Source: Ehretia macrophylla
Lineage: Eukaryota > Streptophyta > Magnoliopsida > Boraginales > Ehretiaceae
Assembly: GCA_037974665.1 (NCBI GenBank)
Contig: CM075778.1
Coordinates: 15,365,001 to 15,429,000, forward strand
Direction of reading: 5' to 3'
Length of the DNA stretch: 64,000 nt
Shown here: positions 34,480 to 45,506 of the stretch, one piece after another
How the letters are laid out: each line of letters begins with the position of its first letter
Numbering within the stretch: position 1 is the first letter of the stretch
Notes under the pieces: model-generated
Databases searched by the model: none
What the model was told of the DNA's origin: nothing
What the model saw: only the letters and a program-made list of their open reading frames with translations
Program-made: the position numbers and the translations under genes

Positions 34480-37400
34480 TTCTCCCCCCCCTTATAGAAA
34501 TTTCGTCCTCGAAATTCTTACTTGATGTACGGAATAGATCTGGGTATTGCTGCTGCATCTGATCTCGTCTCTCCCACGTAGCTTCCTCAATGCCGTGATG
34601 CTTCCACAACACCTTAACCATCGGAATCTTCTTCGACCTCAACTCTCGGTCCATCTGATCTAGAATACGAATCGGACGCTCGTCATAAGTCAAATTCTCA
34701 CGAAGCTGTAACGGCTCTGGCTCAAGAATATGAGAAGGATCCGGATTGTATTTCCGCAAATTAGACACGTGAAACACATCGTGGACATTAGAGAAGTTCT
34801 CCGGTAAAGCCAACCGATATGCCAACTTACCAACCCTGCCAGTAATCTCAAACGGCCCAACAAACCTCGGACTCAGCTTTCCACCTTTACCATAACGAAC
34901 AAACCCCTTTCGAGGAGACAATCTCAAGAAAACCCGATCTCCAACTGCAAACTCTAAGTCTCGACGACGCTTATCAGCATAACTCTTGAATCTACTCTGC
35001 GCCGTAAGCATTCTCTGCCTGATCAACTGAACATTCTCGATCTTCTCAAGAAGTTCTGGCATAATAGTCGGATCAATAGTCTTCATCTCTCCTACCTCGT
35101 CCCAATATAAAGGTGAACGGCACTTACGACCGTAAAGAGCTGCGAAAGGTGCCATCCCAATAGTAGCTTGATAACTATTGTTATAGGCAAACTCGGCAAG
35201 TGGTAGATGTTTCTCCCAATTCTTCCCAAAGTCCAGAACACAAGCCCTAAGCATATCTTCCAGAATCTGAATAGTCCGCTCAGACTGACCGTCGGTCTGT
35301 GGATGATACGCGGTACTGAAGTTCAACTGAGTACCTAAGGTCTCCTGAAGTTTCTCCCACAAACGAGAAGTAAATCGAGGATCTCGATCAGAGACAATAC
35401 TAGATGGAATACCGTGAAGTCTAACAATCTGATCCAGATAGAGGTCCGTCAACTTTGTAACCTCATCTCCCATCCTCATCGAGATAAAATGAGCTGTCTT
35501 CGTCAAACGATCCACGACAACCCAAACTGCATCATTACCCCTCGGTGATCTAGGCAAACCAGTGACGAAGTCCATCGTAATATGCTCCCATTTCCACTCT
35601 GGTATAACCAACGGCTGAAGCAAACCTGCTGGTCGTTGATGCTCGGCTTTCACCCTCTGACAAGTCAAACATCTAGACACAAACTGAGCAACCTCCCTCT
35701 TCATGTTGTTCCACCAGTAATGCTGCTTCAAATCCCGATACATCTTGGTTCCACCGGGATAAATAGTATATTTAGAATTATGAGCTTCCTCCAGAATACC
35801 TCGTCTCAAGCCCGGTTCATCGGGAACACAAACCCTGTTCCGAAACCGAAGAATACCATTCTCATGCACTTTAAAGTCAGACTGATCATCCGAAATCTGA
35901 TCCTTGATCTTCTGAAGGTTAACATCAAGTTGCTGAGCTTCCCTGATCTGAGACAATAATAAAGGCTGAATACGGAGATGTGAACACATCACCCCAACCT
36001 GAGTGAACTCTGGTCTCCAATAACTAAACTCCTCAAGAACCTCCCACTTCTTGACAGCTAAACAAGAAATACTAGCCTTCCGGCTGAGAGCATCTGCTAC
36101 AACATTTGCCTTTCCAGGCAGATAATTGATAGAACAATTATAATCTCCAAGAAGCTCCATCCACCTCCGCTGGCGCATATTCAACTCCTTCTGTGAGAAT
36201 AAATACTTTAGACTCTTATGATCAGTGAAAATCTCGAACTTACTGCCCCACAGATAATGACGCCACTTTTTCAGTGCGAAGACAACTGCTGCCAACTCAA
36301 GATCATGAGTCGGATAATTCACCTCATAAGGCTTCAACTTTCGAGAAGCATAGGCAATAACTCGGCCATCCTGCATAAGAACACATCCCAAGCCCTCCTT
36401 GGACGCATCACTGTAAATGACCATATTATCGGTCCCCTCTGGTAGAGCAAGTACTGGAGCGGTAGTCAACCTCTTTTTCAACTCCTGAAATCCACTCTCA
36501 CACTTCTCGTCCCAATTAAAGATAGTCCGTTTCTGAGTCAACTTAGATAGTGGCCCCGCAATCTTTGAGAAGTCCTTGACAAACCTACGGTAATAACCCG
36601 CCAAGCCAAGAAAACTACGGACATCAGTAACACTCTCTGGCCGCTTCCAAGACATCACCGATTCAATCTTAGTGGGATCTACAGAAATACCGCTCTGTGT
36701 AATAACATGGCCAAGAAAAGAAATCCGTTGCAGCCAAAATTCACATTTGCTGAACTTGGCAAACAACTGATGCTCCTGCAACTTCTCTAATACAAGCCGT
36801 AAATGTTGCTCGTGCTCCAATTCAGATTTGGAATAGACCAAGATATCATCAATAAAAATTACCACGAACTGGTCCAAGTACGGCTGAAAGACTCGATGCA
36901 TAAGATCCATGAATGCTGCCGGTGCATTAGTCAATCCAAAGGGCATAACAACAAACTCATAATGCCCGTACCGAGTCCTGAAGGCAGACTTCGGAACATC
37001 CTCCGTGCGAATCCGAAGCTGATAATACCCCTGCCTCAAATCAAACTTAGAGTAGACTTTGGCTCCCTGAAGTTGATCAAACAACTCATCAATCAGTGGC
37101 AAAGGATATTTATTCTTGATGGTCACCTGATTCAAACCACGGTAATCAATACATAATCTCAAAGTACCATCCTTCTTCTTCACAAATAAAACAGGAGCTC
37201 CCCAAGGTGAAGAACTCTGCTGAATAAATCCTTTCTCCAACAACTCCTGTAACTGAGTCTTCAACTCTTTCAACTCAGCTGGTGCCATCCGGTACGCCGA
37301 TTTAGAAATAGGTTGAGTACCGGGAACAAGATTAATCACAAACTCTATATCCCTCTCAGGCGGCAACCCTGGCAACTCCTCGGGAAATACATTAGGATAT

Positions 37401-37582
37401 TCCCGGATAATAGGGACTTCCTCTAGCTGTAGCTTATCAGATGGCTTGTTGATCAAATAAGCTAGATAACCCGAACACCCCTTACTCACCAACTTAACGG
37501 CTTTAGTTGCTGAGATAACAAAACTCGTCTTAGCACCCCGGTTACCCGCTACCTCAACTACTGGCTGATCTGGCAAACGAAA
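34475..37582 (-). CDS. pol: Pol: reverse transcriptase, RNase H, integrase and chromodomain of element E
   Basis: Copies element RNA into DNA and inserts it. Open for over 1030 codons; numbering is from the TTG at 37574-37576. RT spans about 85-260 with the palm motif FIDD (241-244). RNase H spans about 383-500, with IYSDAS (387-392) and FTDHKSL (450-456). Integrase has a zinc finger about 599-639, then a D669-D730-E766 core (D,D35E spacing). A chromodomain (about 964-1010; [16 protein letters not shown]) places it in the Tekay/Del chromoviruses. The finger reads H599-x6-Y606...C636-x2-C639: the second zinc-binding His is Tyr (codon TAT, 35759-35761). There is no independent start; the frame continues gag-protease through a TAG at 37583-37585. 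The TGA stop lies inside the 3' LTR, so the PPT is coding. The 125-, 117- and 75-codon plus frames across it are antisense shadows. Confidence 0.95.
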   Translation of the reverse strand, partial: FRLPDQPVVEVAGNRGAKTSFVISATKAVKLVSKGCSGYLAYLINKPSDKLQLEEVPIIREYPNVFPEELPGLPPERDIEFVINLVPGTQPISKSAYRMAPAELKELKTQLQELLEKGFIQQSSSPWGAPVLFVKKKDGTLRLCIDYRGLNQVTIKNKYPLPLIDELFDQLQGAKVYSKFDLRQGYYQLRIRTEDVPKSAFRTRYGHYEFVVMPFGLTNAPAAFMDLMHRVFQPYLDQFVVIFIDDILVYSKSELEHEQHLRLVLEKLQEHQLFAKFSKCEFWLQRISFLGHVITQSGISVDPTKIESVMSWKRPESVTDVRSFLGLAGYYRRFVKDFSKIAGPLSKLTQKRTIFNWDEKCESGFQELKKRLTTAPVLALPEGTDNMVIYSDASKEGLGCVLMQDGRVIAYASRKLKPYEVNYPTHDLELAAVVFALKKWRHYLWGSKFEIFTDHKSLKYLFSQKELNMRQRRWMELLGDYNCSINYLPGKANVVADALSRKASISCLAVKKWEVLEEFSYWRPEFTQVGVMCSHLRIQPLLLSQIREAQQLDVNLQKIKDQISDDQSDFKVHENGILRFRNRVCVPDEPGLRRGILEEAHNSKYTIYPGGTKMYRDLKQHYWWNNMKREVAQFVSRCLTCQRVKAEHQRPAGLLQPLVIPEWKWEHITMDFVTGLPRSPRGNDAVWVVVDRLTKTAHFISMRMGDEVTKLTDLYLDQIVRLHGIPSSIVSDRDPRFTSRLWEKLQETLGTQLNFSTAYHPQTDGQSERTIQILEDMLRACVLDFGKNWEKHLPLAEFAYNNSYQATIGMAPFAALYGRKCRSPLYWDEVGEMKTIDPTIMPELLEKIENVQLIRQRMLTAQSRFKSYADKRRRDLEFAVGDRVFLRLSPRKGFVRYGKGGKLSPRFVGPFEITGRVGKLAYRLALPENFSNVHDVFHVSNLRKYNPDPSHILEPEPLQLRENLTYDERPIRILDQMDRELRSKKIPMVKVLWKHHGIEEATWERRDQMQQQYPDLFRTSSKNFEDEISIRGGRM
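34480..34493 (-). promoter_or_regulatory. Polypurine tract of element E, inside the pol reading frame
   Basis: Minus strand AAGGGGGGGGAGAA just 5' of the 3' LTR. It is also read as the last pol codons (R-G-G-R). Confidence 0.85.
34499..34516 (-). other. PPT-proximal hairpin of element E
   Basis: AATTTCG-TCCT-CGAAATT: compared with AATTGCG/CGCAATT in elements 1 and D, one G-C pair is replaced by a T-A pair on both strands, so the stem is kept. Here the bases also encode N-F-E-D-E-I near the pol C-terminus. Confidence 0.6.
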
Positions 37583-37585
37583 CTA
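37583..37585 (-). other. In-frame TAG between protease and RT
   Basis: Minus strand ...ACC AAG GTA GTA TAG TTT CGT TTG CCA...; the frame is open on both sides, so this is the only barrier to a single gag-pol polyprotein. Confidence 0.9.
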
Positions 37586-39205
37586 TACTACCTTGGTTCT
37601 ACAGTTCAACTGGGCATCATACTTAGAAAGCCAATCCATACCCAGAATAACATCATACCCCCGGATAGGAAATAAAATAAGGTCCGAAGGAAAATTATGC
37701 CCCTTAACATGTATTATACAATCCTTACATACTAAGCCAGTAATATACTTATCAGTCAAAGAGGTACTAATCTCAACCACATAAGGCAATCTTTCAGGTT
37801 GCAATTTAACACGTTGCACACAAGCAGGATTAATGAAAGAATGTGTAGCACCAGAATCAATCAATACTTTAACAAGTTGATCAAGTATAAGGAAGTTACA
37901 TTCCACAACTGCAGTCTCCTCAGGCATCTCCTCTAAGTCAACTGCATAAGCCCGAGCCTGAACCCGCTGCTGCTGTGGTACACTGCCCGTAGGCCTACCC
38001 TGGTAACCCTGAGTCGCTGCCCGACCCTCAGTCCTCGCATATTTAGGGCAATCCTTCGCCCTATGCTCGCTGCTACCACAACCCAAACATGTCCCTGCCT
38101 TTACCCTGCAGTCGGACTCTACATGCCCTGGGCGCTTGCAGTAATTACACTGCGATGATGTGGCACTAACACTGCCCCTAGAATAACCAGAAGCTGATGA
38201 AGCAGCTGATACAGCCTGCTGCTGAGGTCTCACCACACTAGGCCTGTACTGACCCTGAGACTGCGCTGGCCTATACTGAGTCTGAACCTGATATGGCCTC
38301 TGCTGAAACTGAGGCCGATAGTAACTCTGCTGACCCTGTGGCCTATAAGAACCCTGCTGGGCTGGTGGCCTGTAGACAACCTGCTGTACTAGAGGCCTAT
38401 ATATAACCTGCTGGCCCTGTGGCTGATACGGCTTCTTACTAGGCTGACTGGAGACAATCTGATCCCCTTTCCTCTTCTCTAACCTAGAAGCTGCCTCAAA
38501 AGCCTCAGTGAAAATATCATATCGATTCAGAGCCATAACATCCTGAATCTCGGGCCGCAACCCCAACATAAACCTGCGAGTCCTCCGCTCCTCGTCTGCC
38601 ACATACTCCGGTGCATACCGGGACAATCGAGTAAATGTGGCCTCATATTGAGCCACTGTAGCATCTCCCTGGACCAAGGCTAGAAACTCGGCCTCTCTCC
38701 GTTCCCTGTAAATCCTCGGGACATACTTTGCTCGGAAAGCCATCAGAAAGGTACCCCAAACATAAGGAATACCCTGTGCCGCCCAGCTAGTCCTTACCGT
38801 GCGCCACCACTCCTCTGCCTCGTCATCTAACAAATACACGGCAAAAGAGACTTTCTGCTCATCAGTATAGCCAAGTGGATCATAAATCTTCTCCAACTTG
38901 CTAATCCATACCTCCGCCTTCCTATCATCCGGTTCCCCTTGAAATCTCGGTGGATGATATCCTAAAAACTCCTTCAGGGTACCACGCCCGTGGTTACCAC
39001 CCTGAATATTCAGAAGCTGAGTCTGCATAGCCTGATTCTGGGCAGCCTGCCCTGCTAATAACTGTGCCTGACTAGCCACTAACTCTGCAATCCGCTCCAT
39101 AGCTGCTCCTAATCGGTCATCACCCCCGTCACGGCCCGGTGCCACGTTACTCGGAGTCTCATCAGCCATCTCAGGCCTACCTCTGGTTCTCGGTCGACCG
39201 GCCAT
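37583..39205 (-). CDS. gag: Gag-protease of element E
   Basis: Forms the virus-like particle and processes the polyprotein. I chose the Met at 39203-39205 (start MAGRPRTRGR); an in-frame Met 21 codons upstream (39268) is possible but begins with an atypical hydrophobic stretch. Numbering from 39268: retrotransposon gag domain about 100-260 (FLGYHPPRFQGEPDD, then EEWWRT), a Gln/Tyr-rich linker with repeated Q-Q-x-x-Y-R-P units (283-345), two CCHC zinc knuckles (C374-x2-C-x4-H-x4-C387 and C394-x2-C-x4-H-x4-C407), and an aspartic protease with active site LIDSGATHSFI (Asp471). It ends at a TAG directly followed, in the same frame, by RT. Plant gypsy elements usually encode one gag-pol frame, so this stop is either a C-to-T mutation or a readthrough stop. 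Confidence 0.94.
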   Translation of the reverse strand: MAGRPRTRGRPEMADETPSNVAPGRDGGDDRLGAAMERIAELVASQAQLLAGQAAQNQAMQTQLLNIQGGNHGRGTLKEFLGYHPPRFQGEPDDRKAEVWISKLEKIYDPLGYTDEQKVSFAVYLLDDEAEEWWRTVRTSWAAQGIPYVWGTFLMAFRAKYVPRIYRERREAEFLALVQGDATVAQYEATFTRLSRYAPEYVADEERRTRRFMLGLRPEIQDVMALNRYDIFTEAFEAASRLEKRKGDQIVSSQPSKKPYQPQGQQVIYRPLVQQVVYRPPAQQGSYRPQGQQSYYRPQFQQRPYQVQTQYRPAQSQGQYRPSVVRPQQQAVSAASSASGYSRGSVSATSSQCNYCKRPGHVESDCRVKAGTCLGCGSSEHRAKDCPKYARTEGRAATQGYQGRPTGSVPQQQRVQARAYAVDLEEMPEETAVVECNFLILDQLVKVLIDSGATHSFINPACVQRVKLQPERLPYVVEISTSLTDKYITGLVCKDCIIHVKGHNFPSDLILFPIRGYDVILGMDWLSKYDAQLNCRTKVV

Positions 39206-39455
39206 TCTACTAATCAAAGAGTTAGCACAGTTATAGCACGTAGACAGGTTATAAACAACTATTAACACATAAATAACAAACTCATATAAAACACATAAAC
39301 AAATTGATCACATAATCACATAAGCACTTTAATCATATAATCACTTATCACTTAATCATATTAACACATATTTCACTTTTCTTTCTTTTCATACATATTC
39401 CATGCTAAGACCATTACCCACATTCCGAGAATACCCCGGCTGACAACTAACATGA
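39206..39455 (-). other. 5' untranslated leader of element E
   Basis: Between PBS and gag start. Contains degenerate ATCACATAATCACATAA words like those in the interior of element 1. No uORF of note beyond the in-frame Met at 39268. Confidence 0.7.
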
Positions 39456-39467
39456 GCTCTGATACCA
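39456..39467 (-). promoter_or_regulatory. Primer-binding site of element E (initiator tRNA-Met)
   Basis: Minus strand TGGTATCAGAGC, 7 bases from the 5' LTR at 39475, a slightly wider gap than in element 1 (4) and D (2). Confidence 0.9.
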
Positions 39468-39474
39468 CTTAAAC

Positions 39475-41899
39475 TGTCACGCCCCAACTCGACCCCACCT
39501 ATAATCAGTCAGGACGCAACGGAATTTCGGCGGCATAACGACAGTAAACAGATTTCCGAGGTTCTAAACCAACCTCATAAAACATCATACATCCCGTAAT
39601 TCCTCAATACAAACAACAACATACAACACAACCATATTATACAATAAAACATCCTCGTTATACGCCTCCGTTCCAACATGACATACAATACCTCAACTTT
39701 ATCATACATTTCAAAAGTAAGTTGAGACACAACTACAACTTAACCATAGACAAAAGAAAGCCACTAAATTAACATCATTTAGATCATTGTCTTTTCAACA
39801 ACTATTACACTAAGAACCGTAAAGCATATAAAAGTCCATTAAGCTAATATATATGACGTTTAACAACATAGAATCATGGATAAGACTCAGGGACATATGA
39901 CTCATCCACGAAAGGCACGTTTTCCACATTCTCCTCTTCAGGAGGCACGTACCCGTAATCTTGTGAAAGTACACCTGAAAACATGCAATAATAGAGAGTG
40001 AGCTTATATACATAAGCCCAGTGAGGATCCGATAGATCTCGACAGTATTCACTACGCTCCTTGGATTTAGTCCTTTGAGCAAGTAAACACACAACAACAA
40101 TAATAACATAAATAATGCTATCATCACATAACTATATAACCAATCAATAAGGATACTCTATTTGGTGTAGCTCCAAACGCCATCACGATCTCAACCGTTC
40201 TTCTTATAACTCCCCATTACTCACGCACCCGAGGTACCTCACTAGCCCCTCCCTCCATGACACCTCCGTCATGCGAGCTGGGGGTAGCCTATGGCAGTCA
40301 TGCCGTTATCAACCCGACAGCCCGATGCTGCCCGAGAGGTGGCACACACATACCAAGACTCCATAATCATCAATCATCAATCAATCAATCAATTGGGAGA
40401 TCAGCAACAAGAGTGCCCGATTCCCGCATTCAATAATAATTAATCAATAACATCAATATAACATCAATATTAAATTAAACAACAAACAACGTAGTTAGAT
40501 GACAAAGTAGGCCATCTAACCGGACATGCATAATATACAAAATTGAACTCTAAATTACTCATCAACAACTCACCATTCATCACTCGAACACTACCCAACC
40601 ATCTAAAGGCATCGTTCAAGAAATTAAAGAATGACAACCTAAACTTCTAAAATTCATAACTTACAATCTACTAATCCAAACATTGCCAAATCAGTTCCTA
40701 TCACTCACCCATTCAACCTACTACATTAGCCCTCTCGGAAATCCACCATAACACCTCCAAATCATGCCCGATAACCCTAAAACTCTAAGATGTCATGGCT
40801 GGATTTTCCGGATTTTCACACAAACAATGTAATCGAAAATTCGGCATTACAACAGCGCTAACACGTAATTATCAAGTATTTAGAAATCGACGGCAATCGA
40901 TTTCGATCAACACAACTCAATTAAATCAACTTTGAACATTTTATTCAAAATTAAATACCCGGAAAATAAAAATTATGCTACATCCGACAGAAATTCGTAG
41001 TATTAGTATATAATGATCCCTAGCATGCAAGGAGCAATAATCTAACATCAGATTTCAATTCTAACGGTTCAATCTTCATTTATACGCAAAAATACAAAAA
41101 TGACATTTTGAGATCTAGAATTTTTCTCTCACCTTAGATGCGATATAAGCCTAGGAATGCGTGCTATGCGTGCCCAACAAGAAGAATCCAAGTCGGTGCG
41201 AAGTTTCACGGACAAAAACTAGGTTTTTCTTTGAAAAATTGGATTGAAAGCTTGAGTTTTTCTCTTCTCTTTTCTCCCTCTTTTCTCTCGGCAATGTGTG
41301 TGTGTGTGATGGTGTTTTTGTGTTGTGTGAGTGTGTGTTGAGGACATTAGCTTATAAGGTCAAATAATTAATTAAAGTCAAAGTTAATTTTAATAGGTAT
41401 TTTTGTGTTTTTAATGACTTTAATTGCATTTTAGTGCTCACCAAGTTAAAAATAATTATGCCACCCCCAAGATATCTCAAATGGATTAGTTTTAGGTGAC
41501 AAGAAGTTTTATAATCCAATAATTTCACCCGAGTCGGCTTAAAACTCGATTTTTACAAAAGTCGGTGTAAAAACCCTAATAAATTCTTAAGCCGATTTTA
41601 AAACCATTTTCATCAAACACAGGTCTATTAAAGTCTGTGGACTAGGTCTAGAAGGGTTAAAAAGACCAGTTTCAAAATTATAGCGGACGTGTTTCGAAAA
41701 CACTATTCACTGAAAATCGACGATAAAATTTCTGACTCCGTTTTTGATGAAAATTTCATGAATGCACATTTAGCACGTATTAGGAGTATTGACATCAAAA
41801 TTATAACTTTCTAGGTCCTATAGCACATAAACAGATCATATGCACGCAAAACGAGATATAACACGTAAAACGAGATAAGCAAGAAAGTGGGGTTTCACA
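39475..41899 (-). repeat. Right LTR (5' LTR) of element E
   Basis: 2425 bp, same length as 32055-34479 and differing at only about seven positions by eye. Confidence 0.96.
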
Positions 41900-41904
41900 A
41901 AACC
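41900..41904. repeat. TSD of element E, right copy (AAACC)
   Basis: Exact match to 32050-32054. Confidence 0.92.
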
Positions 41905-42908
41905 AACTTCAATTACTCTTTATCAGTTGTTGAGCAAGAATACCGTATACGAATTCTCGTAAGAACCCATTAAGAAATCTCAGTAGTACTGTCAGCGAAT
42001 CCCAAGTAATAAGGCCAAATAAAGGCTCCAATAGAAATGCTACATAGAAATCCAAATAAGAATCCCGTTGGCACGAACACTGTAGAATAATATAATCCCA
42101 ACTAAAAGTGGCTAGAAAATACCAATAAAAGATTGGAGCATAAATACTGTAGATAATACCGTATAATATGGTTGAATAGAATTCCAAATACCAGGTCTTC
42201 AGAGAAATGCCAATAAGAAAATACCAGAAGAATGCTACATAAAAAAATACCAAGAGAATGCCTTAGAGAACAGTCATATAGAAATCCCAATGAAGCCATT
42301 CATTTCTGACTATTGAGCGGAGAAGAATGCCTTGGAAGAAATCCCAATAACTGAGCTCCGCTTACAACACCAATTCCCAAATAAAGGGCTGATTAATTGC
42401 CTCTCATTCCCACTAATCCACATAACTTGGAGGGCATGTTGCTAATCACTTCTCCTTAGGGGAAGGAAGAAGTCTTTCTTACCATTTCAACGGGACATGT
42501 ATGAATGCCAAGATATTACATTTGCACATATATATCTTAAACTATTATACAAACATGTTTATATAAGAGTTTATGAAACAGTGTAATCATCAAAGTCATT
42601 CAAGCACGACAATCAAGTCAATCATAATACAACTCAATCCAAGACATTCAAATACACACATTACAAGCAACAGTTCAAGCAATTAACAATTCACGAGGTC
42701 GATTCGATTCACGAGGTCAATTTGAAGCACAACTAGCCACTTCAGTTCACTTAGCATATATTTAGCACATAACACATAACTATATCACATATGTGCACAC
42801 ATTCCATTCAAGACATACAATCTCACATACAGGCACATACCTTAAAAACACACGTAAGGTTTACTACCCGACAGGCCGAGGACCCTGTCCTGGCTTAGAG
42901 CTAACTAA
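41905..42908 (-). other. Non-coding internal region of element D
   Basis: Runs of degenerate words such as AATGCTACATAGAAATCCCAATAAG (41905-42480) give way to CACATAT-type repeats (42600-42840). The 114- and 65-codon frames are repeat-derived (F/Y/L-rich) with no domain. The block ACAGGCCGAGGACCCTGTCC (42871-42890) next to the PBS is shared with H and partly with element 1. Confidence 0.65.
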
Positions 42909-42920
42909 GCTCTGATACCA
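42909..42920 (-). promoter_or_regulatory. Primer-binding site of element D (initiator tRNA-Met)
   Basis: Minus strand TGGTATCAGAGC two bases from the 5' LTR. Confidence 0.9.
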
Positions 42921-42922
42921 CA

Positions 42923-45461
42923 TGTAACGCCCCGATCCCTCACGAGACCAGAGGCTCTAATAACCATGCTATTCTCAACCCAATTCCAACCCGATCTCAA
43001 AATTTTAAGAAAAAACGGACAGAGTCTCCCCTGTACCGTGGATATTCTAAAAACCTGTAAACATTCAAATAAGCTATAGAACAACACTAAAGCCATTTTC
43101 AAAACAAAGATCCCAACTTTAAGGCTATCTGAGCTTTAAGACATACAAACAGTTTAGATACACACAAGCATGCATTCATAACTTAACTTCTTTACAAAAC
43201 CACTTATCATGCCACTCCATGATAGATTTTAAACATTTTTAGAAATTGAAAACAACAAATCATTCACTCCTAAGCATACAAAGAAGCTAAGAGCAAAAAT
43301 ATAAGTTACTACATGCCATAGTTCATATCTCCTACTACAATCAACTAGCATTCAGCTTACAATCACTCAAACATATACATAAGCACTTAGGCTACAAAAT
43401 AAAAAATAAGGTAAAGCAAACAAGATCTCCACATAACAGCAAGAACCAAAAATCCACCTCACACAATTAGACACTGCAACTAAGGTAACTAATCCGCTTG
43501 GACCTCTAGCTCTTCACCTTCAACGAAAACAAGTTGGGGTTCAACCCCAGGGTCTCTTGAAAATGTTAGCGAGGTATGAGCAACCACTGTTACCCAATGA
43601 CGGATAAAGTCCCCCGGGGCGTACAATGCAACAAGTAATACAGTTAAACATTAATAGCATTTAAAATCATTCAAGAAGGACAAAAGATTAAGTAACTACA
43701 CATTAAAAGGGATATATTACACTTAACCCCAACACTCCAATCTTTACTTGATCTTCACTCACGATCCACAAACCACGATCACTGTGCCGGCATAATCCCA
43801 ATCACTCCAGTAGGTGTACTCCGGATATACCCCGATAATCCTATGACCCAACATCCCCTGGAAATCTCCAGACTAGGCGAATGAGGAACTAGGGTACGAT
43901 GTTTGAATATCCACTGGCAAGCCCTCTGTTGCCCAGCCGATATTCAACACATCCGCCCCTGACACTATGGTTGCGCAACCAATATGCAATGCACTTAACA
44001 ATGGAAAGACAATATCAACGATATAAGCAATAACACGTGGGAGGATCAACAAAGTAGGTTGAGCTCGATACAGTTAGAAAAGAAGCAGTTTCATATAAGC
44101 AATTAAGAAATTTACAAAGGGCATACTCAACATACACATAGAACTATACCAAAAGCTCCAAAACAACTTGAAACTACATTTAAACACACAAGAATTCATG
44201 CCAAGGTCTTAGAAGCGTGTGACAATTGAATTCGCAATTAATCCCCTTTGTTATTCAATCCGTTTTCCTTCCAAACTCATGTTATGCTTCTAGCTTAGCA
44301 AGCGGCCTATACCATGCTTCTAGTTAACCCTTTAGGCACCTTTAGAACTCTCGAAATCACGCAAACACCCGCATTTAGCCCAAAAGCCCCAAATTTTCTC
44401 TTTTGACTTTGTATTACACGTACCTCAACCGGGACTCAAAAGGGAGCTAGCAAAGCTTAGTTAGGTCCTAATTAGCCTAGGATTACTAAATGTGGATGCC
44501 AATTAAACCTGGATTCGCGATAACCCCGAAATCCCTTTCTAAAAGTCGGCTATTTCCTTCTTTTGCTAGGTTATGAGCAATTAAACCCTACGGGGCCTTT
44601 ACATTACTTTCATTAACATCTAAAGCACCTATTAGAACTATTAATTCAAGCTAAAAAGTTCAATTTCACAAAACCCTAGAAATCCCATCACTATTCATCC
44701 CTACGAATCAACCATCGATTTTTACCATTTAAAATACGAAACAATAGCATAAATGTGGTCTCTACTACTTGTATACAACATACATTAGCATATCTAAGCA
44801 TTGCATGATCATAACATAGCAAATCAATAAATTCAGGAAAGTTGACATATATTTCAAATGAAAAAATAGCATGCAAATCCCTCACCTAAAGCACGTAGAA
44901 GTACCTAAACGGCTTGCACATACCTTAAACTACTTGCTCTAGGCTTGGAAAGGCTTGGATTGGAGATTTGGTGAGCAAAAATTCATTCTCCTTTCTCACA
45001 GGGGCTGCTCGGATTTGCTACAGTAAAATCTGCATCTTTTTTTTTTGTTTTTGCTAAGTTATGACTTATGTTGTGTGTTGTGTAAGTATATGTTTGGGTG
45101 GGGCATGTTGGATGCATAAATGATCTTCTAAAATGAGCTTAGGTAGCTTTAAAATGAGTCAAAAGCGCATAAACTAAGTTAGCTAACTAAAACACTTAGT
45201 TAAGTCATGTAACACTATTCATTAGATTGGCAAAAATATTTTCTAAACAGGTGCTCCTATCGCTCTAAGCTCAAATGCACATTTTTCTCATTCCTAAAAA
45301 AATTAATATGATTTAATAAAAATGCTAATTCATGGTAATTAATTAGTTAAAAAATAGAATGAATAGTGATTAAAGAAGACAACAAGCAAAGCACAAAAGA
45401 AATGCACAAATAGTGGATGCAATAGTAAGCTAGAAGTACAGTTAAAATCTCGGGCGTCACA
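42923..45461 (-). repeat. Right LTR (5' LTR) of element D
   Basis: TGTAACGCCCCGATCC at the start, CGGGCGTCACA at the end; palindrome at 43969-43980. Confidence 0.92.
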
Positions 45462-45506
45462 ATCCCACCCTGAGCATATCCTTCACGAAAAAATTAGGGC
45501 ATGACA
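45462..45506 (+). mobile_element. End of LTR F after element D
   Basis: Starts with the D TSD (ATCCC) and ends GGGCATGACA, then the PBS. Joins 27933-29451 when D is removed. Confidence 0.6.

Larger units (their letters stand above)
32055..41899 (-). mobile_element. Element E: near-complete, very young Tekay-type (Ty3/gypsy chromovirus) retrotransposon
   Basis: 9845 bp with two 2425-bp LTRs (32055-34479 and 39475-41899), a perfect TSD AAACC, PBS, PPT, gag-protease and RT-RNase H-integrase with C-terminal chromodomain. I see about seven LTR differences (for example near 33541, 33668, 33764, 34048, 34135, 34195 and 34435), about 0.3%. Using commonly applied plant LTR rates of 6.5e-9 to 1.3e-8 per site per year, that is roughly 0.1-0.2 million years. 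Two defects stand out: an in-frame TAG between protease and RT, and loss of one zinc-finger His in integrase. It interrupts the interior of element D. Confidence 0.96.
29452..45461 (-). mobile_element. Element D: non-autonomous gypsy LTR retrotransposon, split by element E
   Basis: LTRs are 29452-31983 (2532 bp) and 42923-45461 (2539 bp). The internal region is 31984-32054 plus 41905-42922, about 1.1 kb with no coding frame. A PPT follows the left LTR, an initiator tRNA-Met PBS precedes the right LTR, and the TSD is GTCCC/ATCCC. The LTRs differ at about 6% of the first 140 positions by eye, so D is clearly older than element 1 and E. Element E sits in its internal region, giving a relative order D before E. 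Confidence 0.9.

Noticed and set aside
35582..37156. Plus frames of 125, 75 and 117 codons across pol
   Set aside because: Antisense shadows of the real pol frame.
41909..42299. 114- and 65-codon minus frames rich in Phe, Tyr and Leu
   Set aside because: Arise from degenerate repeats in the non-coding interior of D; resemblance to a membrane protein is compositional.
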